Assembly (NCBI GenBank): GCA_900544635.1 | Contig: UQVV01000005.1 | Span: forward strand, 1 to 21,145 | Origin: an uncultured Cloacibacillus sp. | GTDB taxonomy: Bacteria; Synergistota; Synergistia; Synergistales; Synergistaceae | Length of the DNA stretch: 21,145 nt | Direction of reading: 5' to 3' | Shown here: one piece after another, positions 7,724-15,882 of the stretch | Position numbering within the stretch: position 1 is the stretch's first letter | Layout of the letters: every line of letters starts with the position of its first letter | Position numbers and translations under genes: made by a program | Notes under the pieces: model-generated | Told to the model about the DNA's origin: nothing | Databases searched by the model: none | Seen by the model: only the letters and a program-made list of their open reading frames with translations

Positions 7724-9403
7724 TTGGTAGTTCGCTGCGCCAAGGATTCTCTCAACATACACACGCAGACGGAAGTATCGGCGCAGATAGCGGCAAGGTT
7801 CAACTGCTCTCCCTTTCAGGCGTCTCTGCTTGAGATGCGCGGCCTGACGGCCGACGTTATGCCTAAAGAGGTGGAGAACTGGCTTTCGCCCTATCTGCCG
7901 AGGCTTCTCGAAAAGCTCGACTTAGGCGCCGACAACGCGAACGCCGCGGCTCTGGTGCGCGGCCTCGGGCCGTCGTCTGACGTCGTCGTCTACGGCGATT
8001 ACGACGTGGACGGCATATCTGCGACCGCGATAGCGATGGAGCTCGCGCTCTCGAAGGGCGCGCACGTGCGCTACTTCATCCCGCACCGCTTCAATCAGGG
8101 CTACGGCCTGCACAAGGACGTCGCGCAGGTCATAGCGAAGCGCAAATGCGACCTCGTCATCGTCGTCGACTGCGGCACGCAGGACGTCGAGTCAGTCGAG
8201 ATTCTCAAAAAGAACGGCATCCCCGTCGTAATATTCGACCACCACCTCGTTGAAGGAAAACGCGCGGAGAGCGACACTCTCGTAAACCCGCAGATATGCG
8301 GCGACAGCACCGCGAAGCGCCTCTGCGCGACGGCCGTGCTCTGGTGCTGGATATGGCAGAACGAGCTTATGCCGCGCCGCCAGCTTATGAAGCTTCTCGA
8401 CGTAGTCGCGCTCGCGACGATAGCGGACTGCGTTTCGCTCTCTTCGTCGCTGAACCGCGCGCTCGTGCGCGAGGGCATAAATTCCATACGATCGAAGGCG
8501 CGTCCGGGGCTGAACCTGCTGATGGAACAGCTCGGAATATCTCCGTCGTCGATAGACACGGAGGACCTCGCGATGCGCGTCATCCCGTGCCTCAACGCGG
8601 CGGGCCGCCTCTACCTCGCCGACCTCGCGGTCGAAGTGCTCTTCCCGGGCAAGGATCTCGCTGGAAAGGTCGGCAAGCTCATCGCGCTGAACCGCAAGCG
8701 GCGCGAGCTTTCCACGAAAATACTCGAACAGGTCGACAAGCTTGCCGACGATAAATTCAGATATGTGCTGACGAGCGACGACTGGTCGGTCGGCGTCCTC
8801 AGCAGCGTCGCGAGCCGCATATGCGGCGACAGGAACGCGCCCGTAGCGCTCGCCGCCTCCGTCGGCGGCAGCATAATGCGCGGCACGCTGCGTATGCCCG
8901 CAGGCGGAGACGCGGTCGGCGTACTCAAGCAGCTTGCGCCGCTTCTCAACACGTGGGGCGGCCACCGTCTCGCGGCGGGCTTCAGCGTCAAGATGGAGAA
9001 CTGGCAGACCGTGCGCGAGAAGATGGAGGAGATACTCTCAGGCGTCAAGGTCATCGGAGAGAAGGAAGAGCTGCTCTTCTGGAACCCCGCGAACCTCGAC
9101 ATGAAGACCTGGACGGAGGCCTCGGCGCTCGGCCCCTTCGGCATGGACAACCCCGCGCCGATGCTCTACGCGCCGTACAACGGCAGGATGTCGCTCTCTC
9201 CGCTCGGCAAGGGCGGCAAGCACGTCAAAGTCTCCCTCGGCCCCGTCTCGCTGCTAGCGTTCGGAGCCGCGGACATGTTCAGCGGCGGCTGCGGGTGGCT
9301 CGACGGCTGGGTCTACAAGCCGCGGCTCGACACGTGGCGCAACGTCACGTCGCTTCAGTTCGTTCTTGAAAAAATGGTAGCGAGAGAATCAAAAACCGAA
9401 TGA
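7724..9403 (+). CDS. recJ: Single-stranded-DNA-specific 5'-3' exonuclease RecJ (DHH family)
   Basis: RecJ degrades single-stranded DNA 5' to 3' in RecF-pathway recombination, base excision and mismatch repair. The 559-residue protein is close to E. coli length (577). Its metal-binding motifs are present: GDYDVDG (91-97), HRFNQGYGLH (121-130), VVDCG (147-151), the name-giving DHH (172-174) and ATIADCV (231-237). NAAGRL lies at 291-296. The DHHA1 domain has the conserved GGHRLAAGFSV (412-422), followed by an OB-like end containing GPFGMDNPAP. Several places depart from consensus: GTLRMP instead of a GSGRS-type motif near 387, CATAVLW where an AGVGVAF-type segment is usual, and DNP instead of GNP. 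The TTG start has only a weak GGCGGAA upstream and lies three bases after the previous stop, so coupled translation is likely. No apt gene lies between it and relA, unlike Bacillus. Confidence 0.93.
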   Translation: MVVRCAKDSLNIHTQTEVSAQIAARFNCSPFQASLLEMRGLTADVMPKEVENWLSPYLPRLLEKLDLGADNANAAALVRGLGPSSDVVVYGDYDVDGISATAIAMELALSKGAHVRYFIPHRFNQGYGLHKDVAQVIAKRKCDLVIVVDCGTQDVESVEILKKNGIPVVIFDHHLVEGKRAESDTLVNPQICGDSTAKRLCATAVLWCWIWQNELMPRRQLMKLLDVVALATIADCVSLSSSLNRALVREGINSIRSKARPGLNLLMEQLGISPSSIDTEDLAMRVIPCLNAAGRLYLADLAVEVLFPGKDLAGKVGKLIALNRKRRELSTKILEQVDKLADDKFRYVLTSDDWSVGVLSSVASRICGDRNAPVALAASVGGSIMRGTLRMPAGGDAVGVLKQLAPLLNTWGGHRLAAGFSVKMENWQTVREKMEEILSGVKVIGEKEELLFWNPANLDMKTWTEASALGPFGMDNPAPMLYAPYNGRMSLSPLGKGGKHVKVSLGPVSLLAFGAADMFSGGCGWLDGWVYKPRLDTWRNVTSLQFVLEKMVARESKTE

Positions 9404-9419
9404 AAGAGGGCGGTCGGCA

Positions 9420-11747
9420 GTGAGCGAAGAAAAGAAAAGCGGCGCCGTCAACGTCAGGTCGGCTCATCTTTCCGAAATAGGCGGCACCAGAGGATTTTCC
9501 ATCGGCGAAAAGGAAAACCGCGCCCTTATGGAAGGCTACTGGGGGCGCATACCGGAGGACCAGCGCGTCACTTCGCTCCGCCTCGCGTGGCAGGACCTGT
9601 GGAGCAAGGCCTCGCTCTACATGCCGAAGGAGGACATGAAGGCGGTCGGCGAGACCTTCGTCTTTTCCTCCGAGGCGCACGGCAGCCAGCGCCGCTACAC
9701 CGGCGAGCCGTACATAATCCACACCGTCAGCGTAGCCTCGATACTCGCGGGCATGGAGATGGACCGCGAGACGATAATCGCGGCTCTGCTCCACGACGTG
9801 CTCGAAGACACGAGCTTCACCGGCGAGCAGCTGAAAGAGCGCTTCGGCGAGGACGTAGTGACGCTCGTCGACGGAGTTACCAAGCTCGGAAAATTACAGT
9901 TCAAGTCGGTCGAGGAATATCAGGCGGAGAACCTTCGCAAGATGTTCGTCGTAATGGCGAAGGACATCCGCGTCGTGCTCATCAAGCTCGCCGACCGTCT
10001 CCACAACATGCGCACGATATCGTCGCACCGCCGCGAGAAGCAGCTTTCGATAGCGCGCGAGACGCTTGAAATATACGCGCCGCTCGCGCACCGTCTCGGA
10101 ATATATCAGGTCAAGCGCGAGCTCGAAGACCTTTCCTTCAGAATACTCGACCCGGAGATGTACTATGACATCAAGCGCCGTGTGCGCAAAAAGCTGCCCG
10201 AGCGCGAGATGATAATAAAAGAGGCAATGGACATCCTCTCGAACAAGCTGCGGGAGGAGGGCATCGAGGCCTCGATAAAGGGACGCCCGAAGCATTTCTA
10301 CAGCATCTACGAAAAGATGCGCCGCAAGAACCTTTCGCTGGAGCAGCTCTACGACCTTCTTGCGCTGCGCGTCATAGTCAAGACCGTCGGCGAGTGCTAT
10401 CAGGTGCTCGGCCTCGTCCACACGATATGGAAGCCGATACCGGGACTCTTCGACGACTACATAGCGAATCCGAAGAGCAACATGTACCAGTCGCTGCACA
10501 CCACCGTCGTCGGCCCGAACGGAGACCCGCTCGAGGTGCAGATAAGGACGAAGGAGATGCACTTCCTCGCCGAGTACGGAATCGCCGCCCACTGGAACTA
10601 CAAGGAGGGCGGGCAGAAGGTCGACAACCTCGACAAGGGCCTCACGTGGATACGCAAGGCGCTCGAAACCTCGGCGGAGGGGCGCGACAGCGACGAAGCG
10701 CCGGCCGGCGCGCAGTTCATGGACAACCTCAAGACGGACGTGCTTTCGAGCGACGTTTTCGTCTTCACGCCAAAGGGCAAGGTCGTCTCGGTGCCGAACG
10801 GCTCGACCTCGATAGATTTCGCCTACGCAATACACACGGAGATTGGACACAAATGCGTGGGCACGATGATAAATGGGCGCATCGCGCCGATGGACCAGGA
10901 GCTTCAGAACGGCGACATCGTCCGCATACTGACATCGCCGCAGGGCAAGCCCTCGCGCGACTGGCTCAAGATTGCGAAATCCAGCAGAACGCGCGCGAAA
11001 ATCAAGTCGTGGTTCCGCCAGCAGGAGCGTCAGGAGCGCGAGGAAAAATCCCGCCGCGGGCGCGAGCTTCTTGAGAAAGAGGCGTCGCGCAGGAACCCGG
11101 GCGTGGAGAACCCGCTCGAGCCCATATCGCCGCAGCTCGCCCATATCGCACGCGAGCTCGGCTACGCTAGCCTCGACGAGCTCGTTATAGCGGTCGGCAG
11201 CGGAAACCATTCGCCGTCGAGCATCTTGGGCCGCATCACGCCGGAGACGCCGAAGACCCCGGTCGCCGAGCCGCAGCCCGCGGCGCAGCCGCCGCAGCAG
11301 CGCAAGGAGGCCGACTTGGAAATCGTCGTCGACGGCACGCAGGGCGTGCTCGTCACGCTCGCGCAGTGCTGCCGCCCGATACCCGGCGACGCGATAACGG
11401 GCGTCGTGACGCAGAGCCACGGCATCTCCGTCCACAGAAAAGACTGCGTCAACATCGAAAAAAGCGACCCGGCGAAGCACGTCGCCGTCTCGTGGGGCGT
11501 GCCGAAGAACACGCGCTACACGGCGCGGCTCAAGATAGAGGGGACGGACAAGCCGTCGCTGCTCGCCGACATCGTCCAGACGATTACGGTGATGGACGGC
11601 CTCGTCTCGAACGTCAGGTCGAGCCTTGTGAACAATACGCGCACGCGCGTCGTCGCCGACGTGCAGGTGAAGGATCTGGAGCACCTGTACCGCATAATGG
11701 CGAAGCTGAACAACCAGTCGGGGATACTCGACGTGACCAGGGGGTAG
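9420..11747 (+). CDS. relA: Long RelA/SpoT homologue, (p)ppGpp synthetase/hydrolase
   Basis: This enzyme makes and breaks the alarmone (p)ppGpp in the stringent response, sensing uncharged tRNA on stalled ribosomes. In the 775-residue protein the HD hydrolase domain (about 85-235) looks intact, with His101, HD at 125-126, ED at 129-130 and KLADRLHNMRT (189-199). The synthetase domain (about 260-400) has GRPKHFYSIYEKM, YQSLHTTV, EVQIRT and EYGIAAHW. The TGS domain covers about 444-505, helical and zinc-finger-like parts follow (AQCCRPIPGD at 648-657), and the ACT domain ends the protein. At 343-346 it reads LFDD, where bifunctional Rel enzymes have RFKD and monofunctional RelA has EFDD. It starts at GTG with AGAGGG nine bases upstream. 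The N-terminus is about 40 residues longer than Bacillus Rel, and a Pro/Gln-rich linker lies at 605-629. dtd follows after four bases. Confidence 0.96.
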   Translation: MSEEKKSGAVNVRSAHLSEIGGTRGFSIGEKENRALMEGYWGRIPEDQRVTSLRLAWQDLWSKASLYMPKEDMKAVGETFVFSSEAHGSQRRYTGEPYIIHTVSVASILAGMEMDRETIIAALLHDVLEDTSFTGEQLKERFGEDVVTLVDGVTKLGKLQFKSVEEYQAENLRKMFVVMAKDIRVVLIKLADRLHNMRTISSHRREKQLSIARETLEIYAPLAHRLGIYQVKRELEDLSFRILDPEMYYDIKRRVRKKLPEREMIIKEAMDILSNKLREEGIEASIKGRPKHFYSIYEKMRRKNLSLEQLYDLLALRVIVKTVGECYQVLGLVHTIWKPIPGLFDDYIANPKSNMYQSLHTTVVGPNGDPLEVQIRTKEMHFLAEYGIAAHWNYKEGGQKVDNLDKGLTWIRKALETSAEGRDSDEAPAGAQFMDNLKTDVLSSDVFVFTPKGKVVSVPNGSTSIDFAYAIHTEIGHKCVGTMINGRIAPMDQELQNGDIVRILTSPQGKPSRDWLKIAKSSRTRAKIKSWFRQQERQEREEKSRRGRELLEKEASRRNPGVENPLEPISPQLAHIARELGYASLDELVIAVGSGNHSPSSILGRITPETPKTPVAEPQPAAQPPQQRKEADLEIVVDGTQGVLVTLAQCCRPIPGDAITGVVTQSHGISVHRKDCVNIEKSDPAKHVAVSWGVPKNTRYTARLKIEGTDKPSLLADIVQTITVMDGLVSNVRSSLVNNTRTRVVADVQVKDLEHLYRIMAKLNNQSGILDVTRG

Positions 11748-11751
11748 TTTT

Positions 11752-12195
11752 ATGAAGGCGCTGCTTCAGCGCGTGACGTCGTCGTCGGTCTCGGTCGGCG
11801 GCGAAACGGTAGGCAAGATCGGAAAAGGCATAACCGTCCTGCTCGGCGTCGTGCCGGAGGACACGCAGAAGGATATAGACTGGCTTGCGGAGAAGGTCGT
11901 AAATCTGCGCATCTTCGACGACGGCGATGGGAAGATGAATCTTTCCGTGAAGGACGTGGGCGGCGAGATACTCGTGATTTCGCAGTTCACGCTCTGCGGC
12001 GACTGCCGGAAGGGACGCCGCCCATCGTGGGCGAAGGCCGCGCCTCCGGCGTTCGCGAACGAAATGTACGAGAAATTCATATCGGCGATAGAAAAAGAGG
12101 GCGTGCGGACCGCGCACGGGACGTTCCAGGCCTACATGGCCGTGGACATCCAGAACGACGGCCCCGTGACCCTTATGATAGACACCAAGGAGTGA
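11752..12195 (+). CDS. dtd: D-aminoacyl-tRNA deacylase
   Basis: DTD removes D-amino acids (and glycine mischarged on tRNA-Ala) from tRNA, protecting translation from chirality errors. The 147-residue protein has exactly the family length. It carries both active-site signatures: SQFTL at 77-81 with Thr80, and the cross-subunit Gly-Pro motif in NDGPVT (135-140) that excludes L-amino acids. The N-terminal MKALLQRVTSSSVSV and the RKGRRPSW segment are also standard. The ribosome binding site AGGGGG lies inside the end of relA. The relA-dtd pairing is conserved across Firmicutes and many other phyla. Confidence 0.97.
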   Translation: MKALLQRVTSSSVSVGGETVGKIGKGITVLLGVVPEDTQKDIDWLAEKVVNLRIFDDGDGKMNLSVKDVGGEILVISQFTLCGDCRKGRRPSWAKAAPPAFANEMYEKFISAIEKEGVRTAHGTFQAYMAVDIQNDGPVTLMIDTKE

Positions 12196-12203
12196 AGGTT
12201 ATT

Positions 12204-12833
12204 ATGCACATTAAGAGATTCCCGCTCGGGATGCTGTGGACGAACTGCTACCTTATCTGGGACGACGAGGACAACGGCTTCGCCGTCGACCCGGGCGGTC
12301 CCGCGCAGGAGGTCATAGACTTCATCAATATGCACCACATCAAGCTCGACATGGTGCTGCTGACGCACGGCCACAACGACCACATCGCTGGCGTCGAGGA
12401 GCTGCGCGGCATTGCGGCGCACGGCGTCGCGATACACGAGGACGACGCGGGCTGTCTCGAAGACCCGTCGCGGAATCTTTCGACGATGATGGGCGAGCTC
12501 GTCTCCGTGCATAAGGCGGACAGGCTGCTGCACGACGGCGACAAGCTGACGGTCGGCAAGATGACGCTCGACGTCATACACACGCCGGGCCATACGCCGG
12601 GCGGCATATCCGTGATAGTCAGCGACGGCGAGGAAAAAATAATGCTTTCGGGCGACACGCTCTTCGCGCGCTCGGTGGGCCGCAGCGACCTGCCCGGCGG
12701 CGACGAGGAGGTGCTTCTCGAATCTCTGAAAAAGTTCGAGAACCTTCCCGACTGCATGCGCGTCCTTCCGGGCCACGGGCCGGAGACGACGATAGGAGCC
12801 GAGAGGGCTCACAACCCGTTCTGGCCCAGATAA
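12204..12833 (+). CDS. Metallo-beta-lactamase-fold hydrolase, glyoxalase II-like (YcbL group)
   Basis: The 209-residue protein is a single metallo-beta-lactamase domain with the full dinuclear metal site: THGHNDH at 54-60, His130 in HTPGHTPGG, Asp151 in GDTLFARSVGRSDLPGGD, and His191 in LPGHGPETTI. The GDTLF-x-S-x-GR-x-DLPGGD pattern is typical of YcbL/GloB-like thioester hydrolases, but it lacks the larger C-terminal domain of true glyoxalase II. The substrate cannot be told from sequence. ATG 12204 is preferred, with AAGGAG about 11 bases upstream. GTG 12192, which overlaps the dtd stop, would add only MKVI. This family is often found right after dtd or relA, so the position is normal even though the function is not settled. 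Confidence 0.88.
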   Translation: MHIKRFPLGMLWTNCYLIWDDEDNGFAVDPGGPAQEVIDFINMHHIKLDMVLLTHGHNDHIAGVEELRGIAAHGVAIHEDDAGCLEDPSRNLSTMMGELVSVHKADRLLHDGDKLTVGKMTLDVIHTPGHTPGGISVIVSDGEEKIMLSGDTLFARSVGRSDLPGGDEEVLLESLKKFENLPDCMRVLPGHGPETTIGAERAHNPFWPR

Positions 12834-12848
12834 GCGGAAAGCTTCGCG

Positions 12849-13532
12849 ATGGACTTCGCGAGCCTGCATGAGGACGAGCGCCCGCGCGAAAAGTTGCTGC
12901 GCCTCGGGCCGGAGAGCCTGTCGACGGCGGAGCTGCTCGCCGTGATTCTGCGCACCGGCAGGCAGGGCGAGGACGTTATGGCGCTCTCGCACGGCCTGCT
13001 CTCGCGTATGGGCGGCGTCGAGGGGCTCGCCCGCGCGTCGGTGGCGGAGCTCATGCAGGAAAAGGGGCTGAAGGCGGCGAAGGCCGCCTCGCTCGCGGCT
13101 TCGATAGAGCTCGGCAAAAGGATGGCGGTCGTGAGCGCCGGCGAGAAAAAGGAATGGAAGAGCCGCCTGCTCTCGATCGCGCTCGAGACGAAATACTCCG
13201 ACCGCGAGACGATATACGCGCTCTTTCTCGACGCGCGCGACGGCCTCATAGACGAGGCGGAGCTTTCATACGGAGGCATGACGGGGGCCTATCTCGACCT
13301 TCCGGTATTCTTCCGCCGCGCGGTCCGCGCGGGAGCCTACGGAGTAGTGCTCATACACAACCATCCGGACGGCTCGCGCTTCGCGAGCCGCGACGACGAA
13401 CGGCTCACGGAGCACGTCAAAAAGGCGCTCGGCGTGCTCGGCATAAAGCTTAAGCGCCATTATATAGCGGCCGGCGGGGAGCTCTTCCTGGTCGGCGGAG
13501 CGGAGGACGAAGAGCCGCCGCGCAGGTATTAA
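12849..13532 (+). CDS. radC: RadC/UPF0758 family JAMM-domain protein
   Basis: The 227-residue protein has the usual RadC layout: an N-terminal helix-hairpin-helix-like region (about 14-95, with SLSTAELLAVILRTG), then a JAB/MPN domain. The metal-binding pattern is IHNHPDGSRFASRDD at 169-183, giving His170, His172 and the S-x-x-D at 180-183. Despite the name, its role in DNA repair is not established in most bacteria. One unusual point is KRHYIAAGG at 202-210, where the family normally has a DH pair before the last strand. ATG 12849 is the first start after an in-frame stop at 12831. Its ribosome binding site (GCGGAAAG) is weak. Placement directly before mreB is widely conserved. Confidence 0.92.
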   Translation: MDFASLHEDERPREKLLRLGPESLSTAELLAVILRTGRQGEDVMALSHGLLSRMGGVEGLARASVAELMQEKGLKAAKAASLAASIELGKRMAVVSAGEKKEWKSRLLSIALETKYSDRETIYALFLDARDGLIDEAELSYGGMTGAYLDLPVFFRRAVRAGAYGVVLIHNHPDGSRFASRDDERLTEHVKKALGVLGIKLKRHYIAAGGELFLVGGAEDEEPPRRY

Positions 13533-13561
13533 CGAAAAGAACGGAAAGCGGGGAGCTTTTT

Positions 13562-14620
13562 TTGTTTAAGTTCAAACCGAACATATTCAACCACGAAATA
13601 GGGATAGACATCGGCACGGTGAACACGGTCATATACGTGAAGTCGAAGGGCGTCACGATAGACGAGCCGTCGGTTATCGCGGTGCGCAACCTCAACCGCA
13701 AGGGACAGAAGGAAATCATAGCATTCGGCGCTGCGGCGAAGAAGATGATAGGCCGCACGCCGGTCGGCATCAGCACGCTGCGCCCGCTCTCGCACGGCGT
13801 CATAGCGGACTTCGAAATGACGCGCCACATGATACGCCACTACATGGCGCGCGCCGGAGCCTCCGGCGGCGTATTCTCGCATCCGCGCGTCGCGGTCTGC
13901 GTGCCCGCGAGCGTAACCGAGGTCGAAAAGCGCGCCGTCGTCGAGGTAACGCTCGCGGCGGGCGCGAAGGAGGCCTTCGTCGTCGAAGAGCCGCTCGCGG
14001 CCGCGGTCGGCATAGGCCTGCCCATCAACGAGGCGCAGGGCAACATGGTCGTCAACATGGGCGGCGGCACCTGTGAGGTCGCCGTCATGTCGCTCGGCGG
14101 AATAGTCATCAACCAGTCGCTGCGCGTCGCGGGCGAGGCGATAGACGAGGCGATAGTCTCGCTGCTGCGCCAGAACTACACGCTCGCCATCGGCGAAAGC
14201 ACGGCGGAGGAGATAAAGATAGCTATAGGCTCAGTCATCCCGCTCGAGCAGGAGCTTCGCATGGACGTCAAGGGGCGCGACCTCGTCGACGGACTGCCGA
14301 AGGTCGTCACGATAAGCTCCGAAGAGGTGCGCGACGCGATAGAGCCCATCATCGTGCAGATAGAGGACACGATACGCACGACGCTCGAACGCACGCCGCC
14401 GGAGCTGGTGCGCGACATCGTCGACCAGGGCATCGTGCTCTCGGGCGGAACGGCGAACCTGCGCGGCCTCAACATCCGCTTCGCCGACGCGCTGAACGTG
14501 CCGATACACATCGCGGAGCAGCCGCTCTATTCCGTGGCCCTCGGTCTCGGCAAGATACTCGAAACGCCGCGGAAGCCGAGCGAGGTTTCCATAACTCTCG
14601 ACAACAAGCCTGGCGCGTAG
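13562..14620 (+). CDS. mreB: Rod shape-determining actin homologue MreB
   Basis: MreB forms membrane-bound filaments that orient the elongation machinery of the side wall. The 352-residue protein covers the complete actin fold: phosphate-1 GIDIGTVNT (14-22), catalytic-Glu region VVEEPLAAAVG (140-150) and adenosine motif VLSGGTANLRGL near the C-terminus. The phosphate-2 loop reads VVNMGGGTCEVAV (163-175). The near-invariant Asp is Asn165 and the following Thr is Cys171, so the family DIGGGTT has become NMGGGTC. The N-terminal MFKFKPNIF may be the membrane-binding amphipathic stretch. It uses a TTG start with GGGGAG six bases upstream. It is the first gene of the mreBCD-mrdA block and is only 29 bases from radC, so it is probably read from upstream promoters. 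Confidence 0.96.
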   Translation: MFKFKPNIFNHEIGIDIGTVNTVIYVKSKGVTIDEPSVIAVRNLNRKGQKEIIAFGAAAKKMIGRTPVGISTLRPLSHGVIADFEMTRHMIRHYMARAGASGGVFSHPRVAVCVPASVTEVEKRAVVEVTLAAGAKEAFVVEEPLAAAVGIGLPINEAQGNMVVNMGGGTCEVAVMSLGGIVINQSLRVAGEAIDEAIVSLLRQNYTLAIGESTAEEIKIAIGSVIPLEQELRMDVKGRDLVDGLPKVVTISSEEVRDAIEPIIVQIEDTIRTTLERTPPELVRDIVDQGIVLSGGTANLRGLNIRFADALNVPIHIAEQPLYSVALGLGKILETPRKPSEVSITLDNKPGA

Positions 14621-14629
14621 GAAAGCGGA

Positions 14630-15418
14630 ATGCGCTTTATAGGAAGGGAGGCGCGCCCGTGGTTCGGCGGCGTCATCTCCGTCGTCGCGGGAGCAGCCGT
14701 GCTGCTCGTCATGCTCTCCGCCCCCTCGCTTAAATATGCCGCGGTCGAGTGCGTGAACACGGCGCTCGCCTACCCCGAAAAGCCGGCGCTCTATATACGC
14801 AACATCGTAAAGCTCAGCGGCAACTGGGTGCTCGAGCGCGCGACGCTCAACGAACGCGTCGAACGGCTCGAGCTCGAACGCCAGGCGCTCGCCGAGGCGC
14901 TCCAGCGCGCCGGGGCCGTGCCGGCGGCACCGCGCGAGTCCTACGTCCGCGCCGTCGTGACGCTGCGCTATCCGCAGGACTGGTGGCAGGAGTTCCGCAT
15001 CGACAAGGGAACGCGCGACGGCGTTGCCGAAAACGCCGCCGTCACCTCGGAGGGCTATTTCGTCGGCCGCGTCGTGCGCGCTGGCGAAAATTACGCGTGG
15101 GTCGAGCTCGTAACCTCGTCGTCGTTCCTTCTCGCCGCCGTCGTGGACCAGACGCGCGACCTCGGAGTCGTGAACGGCGACGGCGCGGGACGTCTCAACC
15201 TGCTCTATATCCCCGAGGAGCGCAGGCTCAGCCGCGGCATGACCGTGTCGACCTCGCTGATGAACGACCTCATCCCGCCCGGCCTTCCCATCGGCACTAT
15301 AATCGGCGTCGACAAGAACAAAGAGGGCTACACGGAGATGAAGCTCAGCGCGGGCGCGCATCTGACGCAGCTCTATAACGTCGAGGTCTTCACGGGCAAG
15401 GGGGCGAAGGCGAAATGA
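14630..15418 (+). CDS. mreC: Rod shape-determining protein MreC
   Basis: MreC is a bitopic inner-membrane protein whose periplasmic part binds and activates PBP2 in the elongasome. The 262-residue protein has a short cytoplasmic tail, a membrane helix at about 13-32, a periplasmic coiled coil at about 65-95 (NERVERLELERQALAEALQR), and the two beta-barrel domains (about 103-258) with FRIDKGTRDGV, GYFVGRVVRAG and LIPPGLPIGTI, which align to the family core. ATG 14630 lies nine bases after the mreB stop, with AGGA from that stop codon serving as the ribosome binding site. The stop overlaps the mreD start as ATGA. Confidence 0.95.
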   Translation: MRFIGREARPWFGGVISVVAGAAVLLVMLSAPSLKYAAVECVNTALAYPEKPALYIRNIVKLSGNWVLERATLNERVERLELERQALAEALQRAGAVPAAPRESYVRAVVTLRYPQDWWQEFRIDKGTRDGVAENAAVTSEGYFVGRVVRAGENYAWVELVTSSSFLLAAVVDQTRDLGVVNGDGAGRLNLLYIPEERRLSRGMTVSTSLMNDLIPPGLPIGTIIGVDKNKEGYTEMKLSAGAHLTQLYNVEVFTGKGAKAK

Positions 15419-15882
15419 CGCTGCTCTTCGTCGTCTGGCTTTTGCAGGACTTCGCGCAGCTTCTGCTCATGGGCATCTGCATAGTGCCCGACGTCTTTCT
15501 TATGACGGCGCTCTTCATGGCGCTGCTTCCCGGCGTCTCCGGCGAGCGGCAGACGAAGCTCGTCTGGGCCGCGTTCGTTGGCGGGCTGCTATGGGACCTG
15601 CGCTGGACCAACCTGCCGGGCCTCTCCGCGGCGATAGGCGGCGGCGTCCTCGGCCTTATATGCTTCCTTTGGTACAAGACCCCGGCGCAGGGGCGCACTG
15701 CGGGGACCTTCACAGTCTTTGCCGTCCTCACGCATCTGCTTTATTCCGTGATTCACTTCTTCTTCTGGACGATGCCGAGCGGCTCCGCCGTCCGCCAGCT
15801 CGCCGTGCAGCAGCTGACGGCCGTGCCGGTCATCGCCGTCTTCTCGTGGCTCTTCTGGAAAGTATATTCCGACCATGGTTAG
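15415..15882 (+). CDS. mreD: Rod shape-determining membrane protein MreD
   Basis: MreD is the small polytopic membrane protein of the elongasome that associates with MreC and PBP2. The 155-residue protein is almost wholly hydrophobic, with about five membrane segments. It shows the typical loop AFVGGLLWDLRWTNLPGLSA (53-72). Sequence conservation in the family is low, so the call rests on length, hydrophobicity, this loop and the place between mreC and mrdA. It overlaps both neighbours: four bases with mreC (ATGA) and eight bases with mrdA. Confidence 0.88.
   Translation: MTLLFVVWLLQDFAQLLLMGICIVPDVFLMTALFMALLPGVSGERQTKLVWAAFVGGLLWDLRWTNLPGLSAAIGGGVLGLICFLWYKTPAQGRTAGTFTVFAVLTHLLYSVIHFFFWTMPSGSAVRQLAVQQLTAVPVIAVFSWLFWKVYSDHG

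Noticed and set aside
9894..11684. 596-residue minus-strand open frame opposite relA
   Set aside because: Same shadow effect. The plus-strand RSH domains cover the whole stretch and the antisense product is Arg/Leu/Val-rich without motifs.
12027..12203. Longer N-terminus for the metallo-beta-lactamase
   Set aside because: It overlaps dtd out of frame. The domain starts naturally at ATG 12204.
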